Below, in pieces: positions 24,150 through 36,100 of a stretch of DNA of 64,000 bases. The DNA lies in the NCBI GenBank assembly GCA_030386875.1, contig CM059558.1, positions 10,921,501 to 10,985,500 on the forward strand. Reading direction: 5' to 3'. The first letter of the stretch is position 1. The number at the start of each line of letters is the position of its first letter. The notes under the pieces are model-generated. The model was not told where the DNA came from and did no database searches. It saw only the letters and a program-made list of their open reading frames with translations. The stretch comes from Morinoia aosen (Eukaryota; Arthropoda; Malacostraca; Amphipoda; Talitridae). A program made the position numbers and the translations under genes.

Positions 24150-25318
24150 TGTTCTGTCCTCTCCTTCTAATATCGCCGACGTCCATGTTATGATGCCTAA
24201 TTCTATTCGTTGCCACAATATTGTGATGGTTTAACGACGTTTGATTGCTGCTAAGTCGTCGTAATATCATTCTCATATTTTCATCGCACTTCTTACACGT
24301 CATTGAGATAATATTCCCACTTTAGATTTCATCGCTGCGTCATGTTATTTCCAAGGATGTGGGTTCTATTTCTGACGCCACAATGTCATTACTGATGATA
24401 GCTTGAAGTTTCTATAGTTAAAGGTAAATGATCAGAAAATATCCAATGAATTCAACATTAAACGAAAAAAAGGACATTAGGAGGTGAAGCCTCATCATTG
24501 AATTAGCTTGCGAAATACAGAACATTTAACTCATCAATAAACCTAGCGCGATACATTTTTGGGTACAGAATCTAGACCTAACACGTGAAGTAAAAGGACA
24601 TGAATGTACGGATCACAAAAGACATTAGGATACCTAGCTCAGTCCTGAATGGCGCCTATGAGTCAATACACGACTCATTGAATAACTATGAATAACCCTC
24701 ACTGCCTGGCTAACTTGCCAGGGCAGCGAGGTAGGAGAACACCAGCAGGTACGACTGTCACTCGTGATCGCTGTGTAGCTAATGCCGGGGTCGTCGCCTT
24801 CCAAGCGCAGGAGCCTGGGACGCTGTCTCATTGGGAACAGACATGTTCTTATAGACAATGCTTTACATTAGTTATTTCTATCGGAAATGGCAAGTGTCAT
24901 CATCTAATTAGAAGAGAATAGATTTACAATTGGATGACAGTTAATTTACCCATAGCGAATAAGATCCTAAGTCTCTAAGGAAGGAAAAGAATATATGTCA
25001 AGCAATGGAAGCATTTGGCAGCACGGCAAGCTGTTGACGCCTGTGACGTGTCACTCGTAGAGGGTGCGGCGGTGCGCTTTCAAGCGATGTGGTCGATGTT
25101 GATGCTGTTGGATGTGACGGTTGGTAGAGCTGAAGGCGACAGTTGACGATGTCTAGGCGAAGATCGTACAGACCAGAATATGCAGCCCTTATTGACGAGA
25201 AGATATTTTATGGAAGTCAGTCTTTTCGAGGAAATCTCGGTCGCTAGCTAGGCAGACCTTTCTTCTTAACGCTCATTCAAACACGGCGTAGAGCAGTTAC
25301 AGTAGAACTATAACAAAA
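24150..25318 (-). repeat. 5' LTR of the 5.4-kb element
   Basis: 1169 bp and nearly identical to 19897-21068. By eye there are about 20 substitutions plus a few one- or two-base length differences, including a 9-A versus 7-A run, so identity is about 98%. Both LTRs carry the same short minus-strand frame with a Cys-x2-Cys start (19865-20050, 24109-24303). Its downstream end differs because it runs out of the LTR. I do not call it a gene. Confidence 0.9.
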
Positions 25319-25322
25319 TCTA

Positions 25323-26256
25323 GGTGAGACGCCTGCCATCTTTCATGAGAGAAATGTCTCTCAAAATGCGTCCATCTGGCAGTGCATGTAACTTTTGCAC
25401 ACAAATTATACGAATTAGGATGAGATGAGCGCGGAATATATCGTTACTTTTTCCTATGTCATGCAAATGACATATGAAATGAACTAAGCCATCCAAGTGA
25501 AGACTGAATTTGGTGCTATTGTTGCATGGCTTCTATTAATCATAGTTCTTTTGTACCAGCGGATGAACTTCATCGAACCAGATATGAAAATAAAATGAAT
25601 AAAACCTACAACAGATATTCAAGAAAAAGGTAAGTTGAGCATTTACAATTCAGCGTCTACCTTAGATAAACACTTATCATCATGACAAATCCTTCAATTG
25701 CTAAACTAATATAGTTTCTACGTGAAATTAGCTTGCAAGTTTACAACTTAGCAGAGCCTTTTTCAACGTATATTTCTGAGGGTTAGACGGAGTTTTCCAA
25801 CATGAAATCGCTATTAGTATTGCTAAATTGATAGTAGTTGTAATAATGAGAATAATGAGATAGTAGGGACTTGAAAAATGACATTTTCTAGTTCACCATT
25901 TCACTTGAAAATAAAAAAATCTCAAACATGACAAAAAATATTTTATTGTGGAACATTATGCATAGTAATGTGCGTGCACTTGTTCGATTTCACAGAGCAC
26001 TAAAACACAAAAGTAAAAACACTGAATTAACAATAAAACATGATTATATAAGTGAGTAAAAAAATGCGTCGATTATATAATTGAAAACAAATATAGATAA
26101 AGCGCAAACTAAATATCGGTTGCCAGATTTTTCAACTCTGGTTTCGACCCTCTAGCACCGTTCACAACAACTCTGACACCTCCCATTATCACAAAGTGGG
26201 ATTTTGGGAATGCTGCTCGCATTACCCCATGTTCCGCACCTGCGGCACACCCACCC
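25323..26256. other. unassigned DNA
   Basis: No gene is recognised. TTTATT at 25942-25947 would be an AATAAA polyadenylation signal on the minus strand, downstream of the frame ending at 26257. Confidence 0.35.
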
Positions 26257-26901
26257 TCATTGCCCAGGGGGTATTGGGCGCAACTGCTGACGTCGGAGGA
26301 TGAAATCCTCCGAACGCACTCTCTCGGTCATGACATTAACCTCCCGGCGAATGTAGTATACCGTCACCCCTAATGCCAACTCGCACACAACGAGAGCAAT
26401 GAGTGCCACATCTGACACCCAGTCTGGCAAAAGGTCAACGTGCGCGTTCGCCTTTATCCAATCTTCGGACACAAGCCCTTGATGTTGGGCCATAGCATTA
26501 GTAAGAGCATCCACACTTATGCTAGTCACTTTGTTGCCCATTGCTAATGTTTTGGGTATATGTTTGTTTTCAACTAGTACTGACTGCGCTAAACAGTTCT
26601 TGATCGTGAATGACAACTGTGGTGACCTTCGTCAAGGCCAGCAGACGTATTCCACGGCCCGGGTATGCGTATTGCTGACTCAGCTCGTACCCGCGTCTTT
26701 GCTCTGGAAATGGAACGAGAACAGTCCAATTAGCATGACCCAAAAAACAAAAGCAAACAACAATCCGATTGAACGCCCCCCAGCTTCGAGTGGATAATGA
26801 AACGCTGAGTAAGCAATAAATATCTCGGCGTCAGCGGTCTTGCTGCACTGCTTGCACATTCTGGTTCTGTACCAGCGATGAGGACACAATGAACCTCGCA
26901 A
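26257..26901 (-). pseudogene. unknown two-TM protein frame with two internal TGA codons
   Basis: A single minus-strand frame runs from 26901 to 26257 and is interrupted by only two stops, both TGA, about 17 codons apart (near 26680 and 26630). The part before them has a Cys/His-rich start (LCPHRWY, MCKQCSK) and a hydrophobic segment (SIGLLFAFVFWVMLIGLFSF). The part after them (119 codons) ends with a second hydrophobic segment (VALIALVVCELALGVTVYYI), then a basic tail. The stops could lie in a ~70-base intron (GTACGAG to CCACAG), but that splice would break the frame. A decayed gene is the simpler reading. An envelope-like or other membrane protein is possible, and I do not recognise the family. 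Confidence 0.35.
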
Positions 26902-27570
26902 GCTGAGTGCGGCTTACAACAACCTTAATGAAAATTATGAAATACAAATGAAGCTAAAGTACAAAGCAATCAAAATGAAAAGTTAAAATGCATACATAAA
27001 CAATGATTACATTTTTAAATCAAACGAGACACGTTCAAAGCGTAAAAATAAATTGTTGCATTACAATGCAAACATTCTTCGATCGTAAGAACTTACAGGT
27101 TATCTTACGTAATGGTAGCATCAGGTTTCAGCAAATGCACAACCAGCAAGCAACACCAACGCCAGCTGAGAGCCATCCCTGCGCCTCATAGTTGAGTAAG
27201 CATATTTGACGTTTTGTATTTTTGCAGTAGGATTTTTTCTGCAGTGATAGTATTGTTATTGGATGGACGGCTTTGTACTTTAAATACGATGATTGATTTA
27301 TCGTCAGTTCTAATCTCAGGATTTATTAAAATTTGCAGATTGTGTTGATTTAAATTGTTCGATTTAAAGAGATTTATTTGAGCATAGGTTTGGACTACAT
27401 TGCTCATTATTGTGACGAGAAATTGTTGAATATATTTCGTATAATTCTTTGAGACGTCTATATTTTTATTGATTTCTGACGCAGTACTCTCTTTTTGTTT
27501 GTGTGAGGATTAATCTTGGTAGGGTTATCTTTTTTTTTGTTGGTGTTCTCATTATTTTGGGTAGTGTTTA
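26902..27570. other. unassigned DNA
   Basis: Nothing is recognised. T-rich runs and short frames only. Confidence 0.4.
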
Positions 27571-27761
27571 ATTCATGTCCTCGTCGGATCAGAGGAGGAG
27601 AACATACGTGCAGTAGCAATTAAAACTAGTCGTGGCCGTGTGTCGGTTCCGCGTTTTAAAAATCAGATTAATAAGACGTCAAAGATGACGGATTTGTCGA
27701 CCGCTGGTCCTAGCATGATGACTACGCAAACGTAACGTTCAGTACACCCAGTGTAAACACA

Positions 27762-28667
27762 GTGACGACTGCGAGTTACTCCGTACCAACAATGCTAGCG
27801 CAAGGAAGTACAATGCTTTCTAGCGCTGAATTACCGCTTTTCCGCGGAAGAAAGCGAAAGGGAGATTCAGACTTTTGTGAGACGAAAACATTTCGTACTC
27901 ACGTTTCAAATCTTCGTGCATATCTCAGCATGCTTCCCGACGTGAATTCAGACGATGCTAAAAAGGAGTTGTTGGTATGTAGTGCTCACAAGCGCGTCAG
28001 AGATTTCAACTCGGTAATAACTAAATTAGTAAATCATGATTTCTCGTTTGAAGAGGTGGTTAGTATACTGGATGATATATATATCGCCAAGGGCGAAAAA
28101 TCAGTCCATGCACCTGCTTGCGATTTAAATCAGTTGAAGTTATTGAGGAATGAGAGCCTAGCAGCTCAGCTGGTAGCAGCCCTAGCTAAGGTAAGAAAGT
28201 TAAGCGAGCTCATTCTAACCAGTTCGGAGGTTTCTTTTCAAAGGCGTCCCTTTGTCGTAGCGAGTACGAATGCCAATGAGTTAAAAAAAATTGCTGGAGA
28301 TCTGATTGTTTTTAGTTTAGCAACGTCAATTTTAGCTCCCCTGTTAGACGAAAATTTTTCGAAAAAAATTTTCTCGCGACCGTTCTTAACCTCAGAAGAG
28401 CTATTAGCTCGTTTAGTATCCGCAGTCTGTAATCATCCGGACTGCAAGCCAATAATAGCGGAAACAAAGGCTGGCGCACAGTTTTCGTCTAGGGAGACCT
28501 ATTTAGTAGAGGCGTCAGATAGCAACACGTTTGAACCATGTAGTGAGGTTTTCTATGCCTCCCCGCACAGCCAGTATCGCGTGGAAGGGCGCAGACCATT
28601 TTTCAGACCTGGTGCACGGTACTCGCGAGGTAGACCTCGCCAGTATTTTCGGTATTGCAATCAGTGA
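27762..28667 (+). CDS. orphan retroelement Gag-like ORF, ~300 codons
   Basis: This is the longest clean frame outside the 49-52 kb transposon. The order of features is that of a Ty3/gypsy-type Gag: LPLFRGRKRKG, then a helical capsid-like stretch, then FEEVVSILDDIYIAKGEKS followed by LNQLKLLRNESL and VAALAKVRKL. The last two match the gag signature of an F-Q/L-rich helix, ESL and an AxLRKL helix. The protein ends in an Arg/Tyr-rich basic tail (residues ~275-301) without a CCHC knuckle. In-frame ATGs occur early (residue 11), and the 27762 start is a GTG. A related-looking frame (27600-27732, from GRVSVPRF to MTDLSTAGPS) joins only by a one-base shift, so the true N terminus may be broken. No protease, RT or LTRs are found nearby. 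It could be a remnant of a non-autonomous element or a co-opted gag. Confidence 0.55.
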   Translation: MTTASYSVPTMLAQGSTMLSSAELPLFRGRKRKGDSDFCETKTFRTHVSNLRAYLSMLPDVNSDDAKKELLVCSAHKRVRDFNSVITKLVNHDFSFEEVVSILDDIYIAKGEKSVHAPACDLNQLKLLRNESLAAQLVAALAKVRKLSELILTSSEVSFQRRPFVVASTNANELKKIAGDLIVFSLATSILAPLLDENFSKKIFSRPFLTSEELLARLVSAVCNHPDCKPIIAETKAGAQFSSRETYLVEASDSNTFEPCSEVFYASPHSQYRVEGRRPFFRPGARYSRGRPRQYFRYCNQ

Positions 28668-29969
28668 TTATTAATTACGAGTTCATTAATTATGAACACG
28701 AGTTCATAATGAGTTCATTAATTATTACGTTTTGTAGTAGACTTGGTTCAACTCTTTGTGGCTGTTTATGTCAAAGTTTCCTTGATGAACCTACGTGGTA
28801 AAAGTGTTTTGATACTCTATTAAAAGCCTATATTTAGACGTATTCAATCAATCGTATTATAACCATAACTTTAACTTTAATAGTTGTTCGTTTGATTCAC
28901 AATATGATGTATGACTTTTAGTAATAATTTTTTTCAATATTTTGCAGTTTTCAAAACATTTTCGATGCGGCATAATACTTTCGTTAGTAAATGTAATTGA
29001 ATATTTTTTTTTGTGCATTGCTTGATGACTTATTTCTGTTTTATTTCTGCAAATCCTAGTCGTTTATAAGTAAATGTAAATTACGGTAATCTGAATCGAC
29101 AGAATTTTTAGAAGGTTGAGATTATTTTCTGAGCATATATCTTTGTAATAATATTTACTTGTAACCAAACGTTTTCTAGTGCTTGTAACTCTTTGGAATT
29201 CGATACTTCAATATGTGCAGTAGTGTTTCATGTGTCCCTTGTTTTCATTACTCAATGCGAATTCATCGAAGCATTCTCCACATGTATTTAAAATGAATAA
29301 TGTTGTGAAACCCAATTTATCTTAGCCATTTACCAATTGAGTTGTTTGTGAATTAATTGTTTGAAGTTGATAGAGCCAATTCATTTCTTTGCGAGCTTAC
29401 TTAATGCGCAGTAAATTTTACGTCATTTGTTTGAATGGTTATTTATTCTTCTGTTTAATTCTAAGGAAAAAGGCAATTTCTTTTATTGCATTTGCTTACG
29501 CTGCACTTTTCACTTATTGTGTTGCTTCGCATTTAGCATTTTAGCATTTGTAATCAGCCTAAACTTCAGTGATCGTTGTTATTCCGTAATATAACAAATT
29601 ATTAATTAATTGCGTGTATATTAGCAAGCGTTCTGTGCTGTTGAGGTATACGCGTTTTTGATTGGAGTTTTCATTTTTAAATAACTTTTAAATCTAAAAA
29701 TTTGGTTTTTATTTTTGTTCTCGGCCTATGACCTTCCCGTATGAGGGGGAGGTGTGTGCGTGCACTTGTTCGTGTGTGTGCTCAGTACAATGCCCACAAT
29801 GCGGGGTGTCCGCAAGGCCGCATTTGGTCCGCATCCCACCCTGTAACAACATCGCTATCAGTAAACGTCGCATTTCTACAGCGTATCTCTGATCTTGACC
29901 CTCAGAGTAATAATATCAATAACCTACGCACGAACGGTGTTTAACTGTGTTACGATAAATGATTGATAT
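28668..29969. other. unassigned AT-rich DNA
   Basis: Immediately after the Gag-like stop are short echoing repeats of GAGTTCATTAATTAT and its inverse (28677-28725). The remainder is AT-rich with no frame worth noting. Confidence 0.45.
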
Positions 29970-30104
29970 TCATATTACATGATGTTTTTTTTGGCTAAAT
30001 CACGTAAAGCTATATTCATATAACATGATTTTTTGGGGCTAAATCACGTAAAGCTATATTCATTTTACGTGATACTTTTTTGCTAAATCACGTAAAGCTG
30101 CACC
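29970..30104. repeat. 44-bp tandem repeat, 3 units
   Basis: The core GCTAAATCACGTAAAGCTATATTCAT recurs three times (around 29995, 30040 and 30085). Each core is preceded by an ACATGAT/ACGTGAT plus T-run. Confidence 0.85.
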
Positions 30105-33100
30105 ATATTTAGGAAGGTCAAAAACCGTCAACACTGTTATCGTGGAGCGTGAGAACATAGAGAACAAAGTTTACCCAGGAATGTGCTTTATCGGCATTCG
30201 GCCGTACGACGAACATCAGCGTGGGAACGGTATAGCAAGAACGAAGTATTTTCTAGGATTGTTTTCTTAGAAGGGGAAGGTATCTCAAACCACAGGGTGT
30301 AGGAACCACAGGCGACTCTGCTGTGGTCATCTCAAATTTTGCGTGCTCAAGAGATGACATTCTTCAACGTAGCCCCACATGTTCTGCACTAGCAAGCTTG
30401 GGAACAGGGGGCAGAGGCAACGTTGTAGCCGTGTAGCGCAAGGGGCAGCCTCGAAAGTACGAGGGCTGGCTCATGCAGAGAGGCGCATCGCCTGCGTCAA
30501 TGAGGACTCGCTAAAGGGACGCGCCTGGAGGAGTGTCGAGCGCGTACCAATTAGAGTGCAAGACTTCAGAACAGGCAAGCGTCCAACGAATCAAAATTGA
30601 GAGACTTTCTCTGTAGCTTGGAACAGTCTAGATCCTTCTGGAAGGAAGAGAGCGAAAGACATAAAAAAAGCTTGTCGAGAGAAATTGAGAGGCTTCTTGG
30701 TTGAGTTACGCGAGAGAGAGGAAGAGACCTGAGTGAGTAAGCGAAGCACTCCGGTGAGTTCGCCGGGAGTGCGTCGCACAAAGCAAAAATTTTTAACAGC
30801 TGTGAACATTGAAGCTACAAGAAGAAAATGTTGACTCTTGCAATCGTCGAGGTGCTAAAGTGTAAAAGTACAGGCAGAACGAGCACCCCCGATGTGAAAA
30901 TCCTTCAAGCACGACAAGTCTTACACAAAGGAAAATCCCTCTGAGCAAGTGTTTTCTGATGATCTCTATAAAAAGGCTAGGAATCTATGAATGCATCGTC
31001 GAGGTGTAATTCTGCATCGAACACCCGCCCGAAGCTTCACGGCTGAGTACATTAACAACTCGACGTAAAAATCCATAGAGGATTTATACGTCAATCATAA
31101 GCTCACAGGCAACTTCAGCATGAAAATTCGGAGCAACTCGTTGACTAACAATGCGGAGGCCAGTGGCGGACCATGGCAGTTACGCCGGCAAGATGGAGAT
31201 GGAGCGATCCGCGGCAGCGATGGCTCTAGAGCCGGAGATTCTGAGCACCAGCAACGGCTACAGCGAATCGGCAGTGAACCAATAGTGAATTGACAGAAAA
31301 TATCGACTCGTGAATCTGTTTTGTAGTAGTGAGAGCTCTCAAGTGGTAATTGTAGAGAAGGTTCAATACAAAGTAGCACCTTGAACAGTGCTTTCAGATT
31401 GGCGCGCAATCTAATGTGATTTGTGTGATGTGTTTTTTTTCTTTTGCTCAGGTTCTGATTTTGTGTTGTGCATAATGCGAAGCATTCTATTCTTTGACAC
31501 CTTGCTGTAAGTCAGGGGTCTACCGTTTTGCTTAACCAATTTTTATTCGTGTGTGCGATGGCTATTACTCATTCTTTGTGTGTCAATTTAGGCCAGAATG
31601 TGCTTGTCGATAATCCTCGTTTTGATTCACGTGTTCTCAAATTAAACCCATTTTTTTCTTTCGATTCTTTTATTTTCCATGCTGTTGTACGGGTACACGC
31701 GAGCGCCAAATGTGTAATATTATTGTTTTATTTGCGGGGGTTCAGATTCCCTCAAGCGTTCGAGGGGGGCGGCAGCCGCAAGGCCGTAAACCGACCCTAA
31801 TCTCGTATCGCGACAACTGTAGACCTAATCAATACGTTAGAGCAGTTCCAAAATTAAAACATTGGAATAACGTTTGACCAGCGAAAATTACACGTTTGTT
31901 CTTCGACAGAAAGTCGTTCAATTCGACCTGAGCCTAACTTGGCTTATTCTAGCGAGGAATAACGCGCTCCCTCTAGCTGGATAGTATAATAAGCTATTTT
32001 TTTCTCGCGCGTTTGCTCATTATAAATAGTATAAATAGAAATAACGAAAAATATCAATTAGTGATACATTGAATGGTCAATATGCAGCTTAGGGGATCCA
32101 CCGAAATTGAAAATTTTATTCCAAAGAATCACTAAAGAAACCAATTTTAAAACGTTGTACATGAATGACATTCTGCTCGCAAATGCGTTATTTCCGAGTT
32201 ATTGTACTTATACACGCAAAGGATAGGGAAAACGCTGGAGAACTGCGACGTTTACTGGTAGTGATGTTGATACAGGATGGGGTGCGGACCAAATGCGCGG
32301 GCCCTAATGAGCTCACCGCGTATATGACCTCTGAGGTGAACGGGGGAAGAGGGGCATGGCGGATGGCACACATACCTCCCCCCATACCCAATTTAGGTAC
32401 TTAGCTATAAACAATATTCGGGCAATAAACAATGTATCCAAAAACAATATTCGGGCGGAAAAACACAAACTCTAAATTTAAAATCCAAATCCGCCTTACA
32501 TATGTGTATTGCTCAAAGGTAATTCTATTAACTCGTAAATACACTGGTACATAATTGAATCGTTTTTCTTCACCCTTAAAAGATCAATACCAATAAATTT
32601 GGTCAAATTTAGTAACAGTACTTAGCTCAAGAAGTATTAACACAAGCCGCAACACAAGCTGGGAGTATAAAGGCGCTGAAGCGATATAACATAATGCCCT
32701 TATCCTCAACATTGACAAAAAATAAAAATCTAGCTGCTACAAAAAAACAACAGCACAACTATTGAACTTACAATATACTTACTTACGTCAACAAGACAAA
32801 GCAAAGGGAAGTAAATGAAACGCCAGATAATCTCATTAAAAAGAATACCAATAGCCAAAAGGAATAATTTCGACGAATAATTTCGCTTCTCTCGCAATTA
32901 AAAGTGTAATGTCGCAACAATTTTTCAATGTCGCAATACTTTCGTAAATGACAAACAATTTAGACATCAGGTAATCACATGGATTATTCAGAAACGTTAC
33001 CACAAAAATTACCCCTACTGATATCATCACCAAATTCATTGAGCATCACTACTTAACGTTAATAAAGCCGCGCATAAACATAAGTATTCCTTCTAACACA

Positions 33101-36100
33101 AAATATACTAGTGATCACAGGGATTATATATGGATTTTAGATTGACTCCGAGCAAAACACGATTTCTTCGGCAAGGCAATTTCAGAAAATTTTTATAATG
33201 AACAACGCTATTACCTCGTAGGTAACGAAAAATGATTCATAAAAGATAATGAAATTAGATGGATATCAAATTAAAGAATCATTAAAGTTTATACCAAAAA
33301 GATAATATTGACGTTAGATAATGATTATAAATCGTCGTATGCGTTTCCTTAGACTTCAGAATAGACGTTAGTTAAAGTTATTGTTATACGCTTATGTTAT
33401 TGTTATTGATTGTTATAATGTTAAAGCCAAACATCGCACCAATTAGAACAGAACTTTTCCACTATTGGTTAAAGCAATAATCGGAATAAACAGAGTGCCG
33501 TAGACTCGTAAGACTTAATTCTATCGGTAACATAAGAATATAGAACGTGGAGTAAGATATAAGAAAATACGTAACAAAATCGAACACACGCTAGTTTAGA
33601 ACATCAAGTATGAATATGAAAATCGGGTTTCGCACCCTGCAAACACAAAAGAGAACAATCACTAATCCGTTTTCAAATATTCGTTATCCAATCGTAATGA
33701 AAAGTAAACAAAGCTCTTAGTTCTGAACGAGCCTAACTTTATAATTACCACATTTCACGGTACTAAATTTATTAAACCACGTTTTCAACACTATGTCCAT
33801 GGTAAAGTATCACTGTAAAGTATTAACACCACATTAAACCTTCAAAGCAAGTTACTCTTTTGAAATCACTGCGCGCGAAGGTTAATTTCAGTAATCTCTT
33901 GACTGCGCGCGATGGTTTAATTATCTGTCGTCAAGATCAACTATGTTTGTTGACAGGTGCTCAGGCGCCAGGCTGTGCTTTCGCACACCCACGCGAGGCC
34001 ATGTACATGCACCATGTTACCGTGTTACAAGATGTCGTGTTACCGCTCGCACCCGTGCGAACTGAAATTGGGAAAAATACGAGAAGATTAGCAAGGCTAA
34101 AGCGCAAAATTTAGTACATGAATGCTTGAATAAAGTAAAATGAGAAACACCTTTAGTGTCAGAGTGATCCACTACCGAATCTTACTATTTAGTTAATGAC
34201 GAATAAACATTCTTAAAACTTTGAGACAAAGATTTAAATGTCCAACAAAAACAGGTCTCTCATAATCATTTAAGTTTTCTCAGCGAATGAATGCTGACTC
34301 AATAAAGATCAGCTGAATTCCGACTAGGCATTTAATTTTTTGAGAGATCGAAAACACTGTCTCCGTGTTAAAACCTCGGCATCAGCAGCCGGATGTCGCT
34401 AGAATTTTTCAATCTGCATTTAAAGTGTGAATTCAGCATATTAATTCTCATCGAGACATGAGAGTGCGCACTTGAAACGTTCCCAGACAATGTACGGCAA
34501 AAAAAAAATTAAATATGTGCAAAGTCGTCAATTCTCGAAAAACATGCCAGCAATCACGTGCGGCTTTTACACAAGAACATACAAAAATTACTATTCTGTG
34601 ATTGTTAAACCTTTATACTGTAAACGATTACTTTACATTTCCCATATCGCGTTACGTTAATCCCGTAATCCAAAAGTTAAATACTAAAGCATATACGAGG
34701 TTAACATGAAGAGAGGTTAACCAAATACATCAAAAAGACACAATTGAATACATAAGAACATACTTTTTACGATACGTACACGAAAAGTTGTCAAGTTAAA
34801 AATCAATATTGACGTTAAATACTCTAAATTTTAATCGTTCAATCAGTTGCAAACTATCCCGTAGAAACTTTGGGAGGCTTGACGATAAATTTTGCATTCT
34901 TTCACGTCTGATTAATTTCAAATTACATAGCATAAAGCTTTACTGATCATGAAATTCGAGTAGGCTTGCAAAAATGACTGTTATGACGCACTTGATCGTA
35001 AACGTGCTCAGAAAACATTAAAGGCAGCCACTCTCGTTTAACAGATAACTAAGAAATTAATTGAATTTTGTTAATACTTTTAATTAGTCTCCACTATTTA
35101 ATTATTCGTTTATTATTCAAAGCACATCTTATTCATGACTATTCACCAGTCATACTCATGAATATTCACCTAGTCATATTCATGACCACGTTGTTGTCTA
35201 TCAGCCAGAGCCACCGGAAATACGGCGCCTCACTGTCTGGCGTATGTATCGCCTTGGTAGAGTTCATTGCCTAGTGCAGCCTGAGTTGCGCGCTGCTCTG
35301 CACACTCTACCTTTCTATTACTCGTTACTTTTAACTAATTACCAGACCACCACGTGTGGTTAAATTAATGGGCGTCTATCGCCTCTCATTATTACTCTCG
35401 TATGGTACTTCTGTTCGCCAGCACATTGACAACCGCAATCTACAATGCTAAACTCTGACCGTCATGGTATCAATGGTATTATTTCCACCACATGAAATTA
35501 TGAACTAAATTCAAAGTCCCATCGAAAATCAACGGTAACAGCTTCTCTTAAAGCTTATTCACTTGTCTGCGCGCATTACTTTAATACTATTCCTCAACAG
35601 TATTACTCGACCTCGCTGGTAAATTTACCTGGTAACCTTAAACCATTTACCAGATATATCCACAGCCTTGTCGGTATCATTTACCTCTCTGGGTTTACCA
35701 TTTACACACACTAGGAGAGTCTTTCTCTTCTTTATTTTTATCATCTCACGGACACTAACTCTGCCGCGGTTTCTGCTCTCTCGTACTGCAAACGCTACAA
35801 CGCCACAGCATATTTCTTCTTTCATACTCAGAGCAATGACATCAGGTATCATAAGAATAAGTATCATCAGAACAATTATTCACTTCACTTATTTATCTTC
35901 TCTACTGAAAATCACATTAATTACCACAGTATTTCATCATTTCACTGGATTTTACTACTTGTACACCATCTTCCAATCAATTCCTGTCCTCTTAATACAG
36001 CGAATTGTCCTCTCAATAATGGATCCCTTGATCCGTAGTACTCTCTCGAACTCTACTTATACTCTAACGCTAGAATGTTGAGTTTTACAAAGGTCTTCAG

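Larger units (their letters stand above)
19897..25318 (-). mobile_element. non-autonomous LTR retrotransposon (LARD-like), 5.4 kb
   Basis: This is a structurally complete element on the minus strand: two direct ~1.17-kb repeats, a primer-binding site next to the upstream LTR, a polypurine tract next to the downstream LTR and a TCTA target duplication outside. The internal region (21069-24149, 3.1 kb) has no gag, protease, RT or integrase motif in any frame. The longest frames there (100 and 87 codons, 22598-22934) are unrelated to retroelement proteins. A moderately GC-rich internal part (21400-22950) contrasts with the AT-rich flanks. Long LTRs plus several kb of non-coding interior fit the Large Retrotransposon Derivative class, mobilised by an autonomous relative. 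Confidence 0.88.

Noticed and set aside
25970..29770. GTGCGTGCACTTGTTCG shared at about 25970 and 29755 as a possible LTR pair around the Gag-like ORF
   Set aside because: The match is only about 17 bp, flanking sequence does not align, and no PBS or polypurine tract accompanies it.
35668..36081. 137-codon plus ORF with hydrophobic stretches
   Set aside because: It overlaps a minus ORF. Hydrophobicity follows T-rich composition, and no membrane-protein family is recognisable.
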